From: Achatina immaculata
Lineage: Eukaryota; Mollusca; Gastropoda; Stylommatophora; Achatinidae
Direction of reading: 5' to 3'
NCBI GenBank assembly: GCA_009760885.1
Contig: CM019692.1
Coordinates: 51,024,355-51,088,354 of the forward strand
DNA: 64,000 nt
The notes under the pieces were generated by a model, which searched no databases, was not told where the DNA came from, and saw only the letters and a list, made by a program, of their open reading frames with translations. Of this stretch, positions 54,955 to 64,000 are shown in pieces (within the stretch, counting starts at the first letter, position 1; every line of letters begins with the position of its first letter). A program made the translations under genes and the position numbers.

Positions 54955-56835
54955 ACTAACAGAAGACACAAATCACACACAGCAACATAAGAAATAAATC
55001 ACGCTCAGCAACAGAAGACAGGAATCACACATAGCAACAGAAGATGGAAATCACACACAGCAACATAAGAAATAAATCACGCACAGCAACAGAAGACAGG
55101 AATCACACATAGCAACAGAAGACGGAAATCACATACAGCAACATAAGAATTAAATCACGCACAGCAACAGAAGACAGGAATCACACATAGCAACAGAAGA
55201 CAGAAATCACACATCACAACAGAAGATAGAAATCATGCACAGCAACAGAAGACAGAAATCACACATAGGAACATAAGAAATAAATCATGCACAGCAACAG
55301 AAGACAGAAATCACCATAAGAAATACATCACGCATAGCAACAGAAGACAGAAATCACACATAGCAACAGAAGATAGCATAGCAACAGAAGACATAAATCA
55401 CACATAGCAACAGAAGACAGACATCACGCATAGCAACAGAAGACAGAAATCACGCACAGCAACAGAAGATAGAAATCATGCACAGCAACAGAAGAGCGAA
55501 ATCAACCATAGCAACAGAAGACAGAAATCACGCATAGCAACAGAAGACAAATCACGCATAGCAACAGAAGACAGAAATCACATAGTAACAGAAGATAGAA
55601 ATCATGCACAGCAACAGAAGACAAAAATCACGCACACCAACAGAAGATAGAAATCACGCAAAGCAACAGAAGACAGCAATCACGCACATCAACGGAAGAT
55701 AGAAATCACGCACAGCAACGGAAGATAGAAATCACGCACAGCAACGGAAGATAGAAATCACGCACAGCAACGGAAGAGAGCAATCACGCACATCAACGGA
55801 AGATAGAAATCACGCACAGCAACGGAAGAGAGCAATCACGCACATCAACGGAAGATAGAAATCACGCACATCAACGGAAGATAGAAATCACGCACAGCAA
55901 CGGAAGAGAGCAATCACGCACATCAACGGAAGATAGAAATCACGCAAAGCAACAGAAGACAGCAATCACGCACATCAACGGAAGATAGAAATCACGCACA
56001 GCAACGGAAGATAGAAATCACGCACAGCAACGGAAGATAGAAATCACGCACAGCAACGGAAGAGAGCAATCACGCACATCAACGGAAGATAGAAATCACG
56101 CACAGCAACGGAAGAGAGCAATCACGCACATCAACGGAAGATAGAAATCACGCACATCAACGGAAGATAGAAATCACGCACAGCAACGGAAGAGAGCAAT
56201 CACGCACATCAACGGAAGATAGAAATCACGCAAAGCAACAGAAGACAGCAATCACGCACATCAACGGAAGACAGAAATCACGCACAGCAACGGAAGAGAG
56301 CAATCACGCACAGCAACGGAAGAGAGCAATCACGCACAGCAACGGAAGAGAGCAATCACGCACAGCAACGGAAGAGAGCAATCACGCACAGCAACGGAAG
56401 AGAGCAATCACGCACAGCAACGGAAGAGAAAAATCACGCACAGCAACGGAAGAGAGTAATCACGCACAGCAACGGAAGAGAGCAATCACGCACAGCAACG
56501 GAAGAGAGCAATCACGCACAGCAACGGAAGAGAGCAATCACGCACAGCAACGGAAGAGAGCAATCACGCACAGCAACGGAAGAGAGCAATCACGCACAGC
56601 AACGGAAGAGAGCAATCACGTATAGTAACGGAAGAGAGTAATCACGCACAGCAACGGAAGAGAGCAATCACGCACAGCAACGGAAGAGAAAAATCACGCA
56701 CAGCAACGGAAGAGAGCAATCACGCACAGTAACGGAAGACAGAAATCACGTATAGTAACAGAAGACAGAAATCACGTATAGTAAAAGAAGACAAATCATG
56801 TATAGTAACAGAAGACAGAACTCATGTATAGTAAG
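54955..56835. repeat. 26-bp satellite, about 70 units, with higher-order repeat
   Basis: Core cacagcaacggaagagagca. The left part is degenerate. At 55657-56229 a block of eleven monomers (286 bp) repeats twice without visible change (marker cgcaaagc at 55657, 55943 and 56229). The right part is almost homogeneous, then decays. Confidence 0.97.
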
Positions 56836-56839
56836 AAAT

Positions 56840-57940
56840 ATCTGATACATTTCACTGAGTTTATTTAAGACAAAACGTGGTATGTCTTGACCTTTTACAA
56901 AGAAAAAAAAAGTTCTGAAAACAAAGCTTATTATTTATGAGAAATAATGGAGTTCTGCTGAATCACAGTAACCTTTTGTGTTTCAAAGTTCAGTCTCCTT
57001 CAAATGCAACACAGACTTCATATATATTTTCTTCTGTTTTGTGAATCATTGGCACACTGCTAATTCACAACCTCCCTGTATGCTTCATCAATGATGGTGA
57101 TCAATAGAAGATAATTTTCACGACAGCATGCTTTATCACTCTTATAAAATTTGTCACATAAATCTATACCTGAGGCATGAATGAAAAGAAAACATGCTGG
57201 TAAGGAACAGGCTTGCATACAATCATTTATCAATCTTGAAAAATCCTACTTGCTGGTATTTTGTTTTGCTCTGCATTATCAATCAAAGAAAGCAAATAAC
57301 AATTTCTATGTGAACAAGCCATCTTGACATACGATGTGTTTGTTATCAGTGGAGTAAATTCACTTCAGGGATGGAACTGACAATGCTCTGTGCTGCACTT
57401 TTAAGACACTATATTTTTCCTGAATATTTATCATGATCTTCAGTAGTGTATAGTAAGAACTGGTGAGTTAAATGTTATTTGCGGCCATTTTCAATCTCAT
57501 ATTTCTCAAAGTATCTATTTCTAGTTGTGCTCTGTGGTCTTCCTAACTCCAGAACCTTATGAGTCCAGCATCGAGTAAATCTGATCAAGTCTTCTCAGCC
57601 AAGGATGCAATGCTGAACTTTCATACTGACAGAATAGTGGCTATACAGTCATTGCTCACTTCATGATCTGGTAATATTCTCTTTGTTATCTTCTGACTGA
57701 ATTCTACACTTTGGCATCAAAGAAGATGTATGGTGTAAAACAACAAAAGCAAAGAATGTAACAATTTTTTGCTTAAGTCACACTTCCTTCCTTGTCAAAA
57801 ATGTCATGAGACTTCCCGCTGAAGTATCTGTCAGGTTTCATGAGACAAGCTCGTGAAGTAAATCATTCATAGAATAATATCGTTTTGGGCTGAAAGGGGC
57901 AGATACCACAGCCACACTGCAAACCATGACACATCACGAA
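56840..57940. other. Nothing recognised
   Basis: AT-rich DNA without long frames or repeats. Confidence 0.4.
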
Positions 57941-57944
57941 CAAG

Positions 57945-58040
57945 GAGGAGATGATGAAGAAGAAGAAGAAAAAAAAAGGAGGAGGGGGAGGAAGAAAAAG
58001 AAGAAAGATGAGGCAAAGAGGAGGCAGACGAAGAAGAGGA
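57945..58040. repeat. Purine-rich tract
   Basis: GAA/GGA-rich low-complexity DNA. Confidence 0.85.
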
Positions 58041-58180
58041 ATGACTGATTGACTGATTGATCTTTATTTCAAAAGGGTTAAGAATTGGGCACGCAGGCCC
58101 GTCTGACATTCTGTCCTTTATCACACAACTTTCACTCTGTTCCAGACATTCTATAAATATGCTGTTCATATAACCAACAA
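58040..58180 (-). mobile_element. Dispersed repeat end, copy 2
   Basis: Contains gggttaagaattgggcacgc as at position 22. On the minus strand it ends gaaataaagatcaatcaatc, a poly(A)-signal-like hexamer followed by a short 4-bp tandem tail, as in a LINE or SINE 3' end. Confidence 0.6.
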
Positions 58181-58184
58181 TAAA

Positions 58185-58268
58185 GTAACTACATACACAT
58201 ATAAATTACTGACTACATACATATATAAATGACTGACTACATACACATATGACTAACTACATACACTA
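58185..58268. repeat. Short minisatellite (actacatacacatataaatt)
   Basis: About four units of 21-25 bp. Confidence 0.7.
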
Positions 58269-58684
58269 TAAATCTACCAAACAAAAAAAATTCATTACTA
58301 TTCAGTTTCATTAGTTCGGTGTCTGTAAGAGCAGTCTAAAATAACTTTTTAAAGTTTTATGATTCATGGAGGCATGTAGTCAACATTAAAAAGATATTGG
58401 AAAAGTTTGTAGTTGTAGGAAGGAGTATAGTTTATATTTGAGGAGGATGAAGAAGATGATGATAATGATGGAATAAAATTAAAATTGTTCTCAGTTGACA
58501 AATGTAAGTAGCACAGTAAACTATTTACCATCTGAACACTCATAGTTGTAAAGTATGATTTAAACCAATGGTTCTTAACCTAGGGTATATGGATTTTTGG
58601 GGATACATGGACCAGCAAATGGATTGGCTCAATTAAAAAAAATCATAGCATTGTCTAGGTTCTATTTGTTTCCTTACTTTTAAT

Positions 58685-59240
58685 GAAGGGTCCACAGCTG
58701 TTCTTAGGCTGGAAAGAGGTGTCCACACCTGTTCTTAGGGTGGAAAGAAGTGTCCACAGCTGTTTTTAGGCTGGAAAGAAGGGTCCACAGCTGTTCTTTG
58801 ACTGGAAAGAGGGGTCCACAGTTGTTCTTAAGCTGGAAAGAGGTGTCCACAGTTGTTCTTATGCTGGAAAGAGGGGTCCACAGTTGTTCTTAGGCTGGAA
58901 AGAGGGGTCCACAGTTGTTCTTAGGCTGGAAAGAGGGGTTCACAGCTGTTCTTAGGCTGGTAAAAAGGATCCACAGCTGTTCTTAGGCTGGAAAGAGGGG
59001 TTCACAGTTGTTCTTAGACTGGAAAGAGGGGTTCACAGCTGTTTTAGGCTGGAAAGAGGGGTCCACAGCAGTTCTTAGGCTGGAAAGAGGGGTCCACAGT
59101 TGTTCTTAGGCCGGAAAGAGGGTTTTACAGCTGTTCTTAGGCTGCAATGAGGAGTTCACAGCTGTTCTTAGGCTGGGAAGAGGGGTTCATAGCTGTTCTT
59201 AGGGTGGAAAGAGGGGTCCACAGCTGTTCTTAGACCAGAC
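58685..59240. repeat. 31-bp minisatellite, about 18 units
   Basis: Core gctggaaagaggggtccaca. Confidence 0.95.
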
Positions 59241-59865
59241 AAGAGGTCCAGTCCAGGGTCAAGAAAAAAAAACAAGAACCACTAATTGACATATTCTCCC
59301 CTCTTCTTTATCGACCTCATATCATACCATGGAAGCTCTGAACAGTGGTTTCATGATTCTTGTAATCCTCTCATGCAGGATGAGAATATCAGATGGCTTA
59401 TGCATTACTTTGGTAATCGTAGATATATTTAAGGTATTTGCCATGAAATATACACATAAGACATCCGTGTAGATGAAGAACAACGGAGATTATGAGAGAA
59501 AAAAAAAGATAAGCGCCTTTCTGAAATCATGACTGATGTGACTGATAAAGAACCAAATGCTGTTAAGCATAAGCCTCATATGTTAAATATTCAGGAATGG
59601 TGGAACAACGAAGGGGCCAACAGCTCTGATGTTGTCTGGGTTGTGGAACGCTAACATCTGATCTGAGGTTTATGTACAAAAAGCTTATGTCCACAAACTT
59701 TCTGCTTCAGGCTACCATCGTGTCCTCTCATATAGCGCTTTAACTTATCATTGTGACTTCCTGGATGACGCATCGTGGTCGTGTTTGCTTTCTCTTATCT
59801 TCGTGTATAAACCGTTATTTAACTTTCACATTATTTACGCAGACTTAGCAATAGCACCCTCACAG

Positions 59866-60050
59866 TCATTTGGCACCTGAGTGGCAGAGTGGTTAGTCTC
59901 TTGTGGCGAAAGTCGGGGGTTCGAATCCGGCTTGAAGATTTTCCCCAGTCATCCAGCTGTGAAAACGGGTACCTGGCTTTTTCTGGAGCTGTGGAAGGGA
60001 TGGCGGCCAGGCGTGACGCTGACTATATAACTCTCTATTGTGTCAACAGG
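59866..60050 (+). mobile_element. tRNA-derived SINE
   Basis: tRNA-like head with gtggcagagtggttagtctc, B box ggttcgaatcc at 59918-59928, then the core ccagctgtgaaaacgggtac. Possible to mistake for a tRNA gene, but the downstream core is shared with the other SINE copies. Confidence 0.82.
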
Positions 60051-60059
60051 TTTGGGTGT

Positions 60060-60205
60060 ATCCATGACATACATGGCTACCTTAGCCTCCATGACATACA
60101 TGGCTACCTTTGCTTCCATGACATACATGGCTACCTTTGCCTCCATGACATAAAGGGTTATATTTGCCTCCATGACATACAGCGCTGCCTTTGCCTCCCT
60201 ATCAA
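60060..60205. repeat. 27-bp minisatellite
   Basis: About five units with core catgacatacatggctacct. Confidence 0.93.
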
Positions 60206-61915
60206 ATATTCAAACGCCGCATTTTTATATGGAAGTATTGGGCGGTGGGGGAAGAGAGACAGAGAGAAAGGGGAACGATTTTTCTCATTAACTAATAGTG
60301 CATTTCTACGCATCTTCCCTTTAGCTAACAAGCACCAATATCAGAGATGCTTTTCTTAACATAAGTGTGTCAGGTAATCATTACTGCAGAGACAGTTGGG
60401 AATACAGTTCTATGCACTATACTCCTGTGTCGTAGCCATAGCGCTTGAAATTGCACGGAACGAGATGACCATCAATCAGCAATAATGAGCTCTAGAGTGT
60501 GGACAGCGTGATTTCTTTCAAAACATATTAAACATTAAAGCCACTGGCACCGTAAGCTCTCTATCAACATCAATCACGAAAATACCAGAAAGAAGACAGA
60601 GAACCGCGATAAAGACCAGCCAGCGAAAGGCTTCTCATTTATAGATCAGAACTTTAGCCAATACTCTATCTCCTTGTCTGGCATCCCAAGGCCCTTCTTA
60701 CCATCGCCTACACGTTTTGTTGTCACGATCTGTATTGATTTGGGCCCTCGAAGCACAAAGTGGGGCGGGGAGGGGGTTACAAATTTTTCTGTTTCTAACA
60801 AGATATAGGAGAAACTGGAGACATTGGAAATAACGGCTTATATTTTTTTGCACGCTCTCCCCCTCCCCCGGTTTCGCTTTGTAGGAAGTCGGTAATTTAT
60901 TTCCTCACGTTAACAGCCGTTGGGAAAATGTTCTGGCTGTTTCTTCCCTTCATGCATAACATTTTCTTTCTTTCTGTTTGTCTATTCTGCCAATAAATGT
61001 GCTGCATTGTTTTAATACACAGAAGACTGCGTGTACTTGGGGCTTACGAACAGTGGTGATCTAGCATGGGCTGGAATTTACGGTAAGCAATCACGATGTC
61101 AACAACGCTCTCTTTACTCCTAGTCTTATTTCACTATCACTATGGCCCAGTTACGTCAGAGTAATGACTGCCCATCATGAGAACTGTCCCGGTATCAAGG
61201 TCCCACTTTTCTAGCATTAATTCTGAACCGTTCTAGCGCTACGGGACTAAATGATTACCTCCTCCCTACTTACTCCGAGCCTCTAGCGGCCGTGGTAAGC
61301 TACGTCTGAACGATTGGCCTCTGCCAAAAAAAAAAAAAAAACGACGAGATGGGACGATACAAAAACACACACAAGTGATGTCGGGGATTATCTTTCTCAA
61401 TATTTCGTCGTCCTGAATCAAATATTTGCTAACTGATCTAATACGCTAGCTAGATGACCCACGGTAGCGGGAGAGAAGAAGAAGAATTCTAAAGAACGTA
61501 TCTTTTAGCGCAAACCATAACATAAGAAACATATTCCATTCACGTCTTCCCAGCTTAACTAAAGACGTGTGCCCAAGCTTTTTTTTAGATTTCCTCTTTA
61601 TTTCCACAGCACGTCTGACAAAAACAAACAAACAAACAAACAAAACATTAAAATTCATCCGCGGACCAGCAGATCTGATCCTATAACTGAGGCAAACTTA
61701 GAAACGAGGTTTTATGTCAACAAGCTCTACCAGCAGAAGCGCCATCGTTGATGTCGGCAGACTGCCACCATCTAGAATGGGTAATTATTCAAGAAATGGG
61801 CAACACAAGCTCACATTTTGAAAATTTGAAGTATGTGAATGTGAAATCATTAAAATATACATAAAAGATTCTTGCTCACTAGTTACTTGCTGAAGTACCC
61901 TTTCTATGTTGCCCG
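60206..61915. other. Nothing recognised
   Basis: Mixed AT-rich DNA with G-rich patch near 60760, poly-A near 61326 and a (CAAA)n run at 61622-61645. Confidence 0.4.
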
Positions 61916-62257
61916 ATGCGTTTGCAGGTCCTTGGTAAAAATAATAATCCCCCCTATAACTCATCATGTCTTTCTACTCTCACGTCAGCCACGCTGAGTG
62001 ACATCGTGCACTATTTCGCAATATCCACACAGGAAACAGTTTCATCACAAGATGGAGCAGAAGCAGACGATTCTTCCTCATCATATTCTTCCTATGAGGT
62101 GCAGGTTTGCTGGAATGATAATGCTGCCGTTGCTGACAGTACTTGGTTTAACACTCCACGTGATCTGATGATGTGCTCTCGTCTCGCACTGGCCGACTCC
62201 AAGTCTTCAATATATACTAGTTTTTCGTCTTCACCTCCTTCTCAAGATTATCTGTGA
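61916..62257 (+). CDS. Unrecognised open frame, serine-rich
   Basis: 113 codons from an ATG to TGA, including SATLSDIVHYFAISTQETVS, an acidic and serine-rich stretch (EADDSSSSYSSYEVQVCWND) and SRLALADSKSSIYTSFSSSP. It is longer than expected by chance for this composition and not a repeat, but it shows no domain and no clear splice partners. Could be a terminal exon of a plus-strand gene or noncoding. Confidence 0.2.
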   Translation: MRLQVLGKNNNPPYNSSCLSTLTSATLSDIVHYFAISTQETVSSQDGAEADDSSSSYSSYEVQVCWNDNAAVADSTWFNTPRDLMMCSRLALADSKSSIYTSFSSSPPSQDYL

Positions 62258-63728
62258 TGGGAGAGAAACTGCTTTTCTAAAACAGTTCATCACTGTTTGA
62301 TATGCGTCGCATCATTCTAAGAAGTGGAGAGAAGGTGCACGTCTGAAATATGGATATCTTGATATCTGTCTATAGCCGCTATAGCCTTCAGCACAATAGC
62401 TTTCCTTTTCAGAGAATATCGAGAGCCTAGAGTTCGCTGGTGCAATTTGCTGGGAAGAAAATTAGCTCTACATTCTTCATAAATTATGTATTCAAAGAAT
62501 GAGAAGGGCATCTATCAATGAAGAACAAAATGTGTCGATTTTCTGCTCCCTATTCTGGTATCCAGTGCTTGAGGAAGTTCACAAAAAATATCACTTGTCA
62601 TCCATGCATTGTGTAAATTGCATTAACGGCAAGGAAGTGTATTAATTCATTCGAAACATATTTTCTATGCAACTGGTCACAGTGAGTTACAGTTGGTCGG
62701 TGCACCTGCTTAGCCTTGACTGGCACCGCAATTACCTTTATAGAAGAGAGCAGCTCCAGATGATACCACAGACGGGGCAGAAGGTGTAACTATTATTATT
62801 ATTGTCTCACACAAAAAAGCTGAACGCCCGATTGCACGAACGTTAAATATCAATCACTTGTACGCGGTTCCAAAAACCGTTCGTTACGTAGTGCAGGTTA
62901 AAGGTAACTTTGAGAAATGTTAAACTAAAACTTTAATTACATTGTTTTTCATGAATGTAATCGCTGGGACCATTACACATCAACGTACAGTGAGGACAAA
63001 TGTAAAACGAGAAACGGTAAATAGAAATTTCACTGTATATCAGATCTCTAGGCTGTGCATCTCAAAATGTAGTTCTCTAGCACTGGCTGGTAGTCGGTTA
63101 CAGTTCAAAGCCTTACACTATTATCTTCCTGGATGCAGTAAAGACAATGCTATTAAAAATCTGCTGCCTGGTTTTGACAGATTTCTTCAATAATTGAGAA
63201 CACCTCATTTCAATCTGCAAATGCTAAATACACGCATCACGCCATCTTCCCGGTGAAAACATGGCTTTTGAGTTTAGTATAACATAGTTTGTTTTCCGAG
63301 AACTGCTTGTGAATAAGAATAAAAATCGAAATACCCTTTCAGAATAGCAGCACATTTTTATCGTGTTCCTTCAGTTGCCTTCATGAAAAAAATCTGATAT
63401 CTCGTCACTGAAATACTGCTGCGTTGCTATTTTCACCGCCGAATCATTTGAAAATTTGTCTCCCTTTCAAGCAGTTTTTAAGACTGAGAGACAGGAAATA
63501 ATCAGATAGAGCAAGACCTAGTGAGTAGGTGGATGATCTATGCACTCAAACTTAGAATTCTTCGAAACATCCAACGTCTTGTAAGCCTGGTGAGCAAGAC
63601 GTATTGACCTGCAAAAAGAGAACACCTTTCCGCAGTTTCCCCTGGCTGTTTCTCTTTCAAATCATCGTTTAATCAGCCCACCATGTTAGAGTGGTATTCT
63701 GCATTAACTGTCTGGCCCTTCCGAGGAC
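62258..63728. other. Nothing recognised
   Basis: Short frames only; no TULP4 upstream exon found. Confidence 0.4.
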
Positions 63729-63730
63729 AG

Positions 63731-63820
63731 TCAATCATCAAATTACCTTCCTTATTCCGCCAATCATCAAATTACCTTCCTTATTCCGCCAATCATCAAA
63801 ATACCTTCCTTATTCCGCCT
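63731..63820. repeat. 29-bp minisatellite
   Basis: Three units with core caatcatcaaattaccttcc. Confidence 0.92.
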
Positions 63821-64000
63821 CTCCCTCCCTCCCCGCCCAGTGGGCTTGACCTTTGCTGATGACTTTTGGGTTCTGAATTTCCCCCATCGTGGAAAACCCG
63901 CTGCAAGGACTATTGCTTGGTCTCAGGATCATTAGTGGTATAAACCATATTTTATCAACAGTGACAAGTCGTTCCAAAAAGTTATCACTAGATCGCTCAA

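Noticed and set aside
54955..56835. CRISPR array
   Set aside because: The 26-bp units are directly adjacent with no unique spacers, and the DNA is eukaryotic.
59866..59940. A genuine tRNA gene
   Set aside because: The head looks like a tRNA, but the downstream core recurs in other SINE copies, and a full cloverleaf could not be confirmed.

Overview
The window is animal nuclear DNA. It is AT-rich and intron-rich, and crowded with degenerate non-LTR retrotransposons, DNA transposons, tRNA-derived SINEs and an unusually dense set of minisatellites. The protein-coding gene and the repeat types (LINE ends with short tandem-repeat tails, tRNA SINEs with a shared core) fit a marine lophotrochozoan, most likely a gastropod mollusc. 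The species assignment is inference; nothing in the window names it.

One host gene is clear. It is the 3' part of a Tubby-like protein 4 (TULP4/TUSP) orthologue on the minus strand, 13 exons between 51614 and 26683. I set the exon borders from splice motifs, and all twelve junctions keep reading phase (3915 nt, 1304 codons plus stop). In order they encode WD40 blades, a SOCS box with recognisable Elongin-BC and Cullin boxes, the first part of a tubby domain, a long serine-rich insert of about 740 residues, and the rest of the tubby domain up to the conserved C-terminus. The N-terminal exons were not found between 51615 and 64000 and probably lie beyond the window.

Layout. 1-6200: GA-rich tract and a fresh tandem duplication of about 1.95 kb carrying a broken LINE. 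6200-8700: mariner relic, SINE, minisatellite. 8700-10840: 5'-truncated LINE with target-site duplication. 10840-14490: minisatellite plus a 1.3 kb block present twice. 14490-18300: LINE ends, minisatellites and a DDE transposase relic. 18780-22070: run of minisatellites. 22840-24180: Tc1-like transposon relic. 24180-51614: TULP4 with introns full of SINEs, LINE ends, mariner relics and minisatellites. 51615-60200: mariner relic, LINE end and several large arrays, including a 26-bp satellite with an 11-mer higher-order repeat. 60200-64000: mostly unrecognised sequence.

The strongest unusual observations are: (1) a 22-bp minisatellite in the last TULP4 intron whose unit is the exon end plus its own 5' splice site, giving about 15 extra donor-like sites in tandem; (2) a mariner transposase motif expanded in frame into eleven 42-bp repeats; (3) two related minisatellites in opposite orientation within one intron; (4) perfect long inverted repeats around a tRNA-SINE-like core. 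No bacterial-type operon, CRISPR array or rRNA gene was seen.
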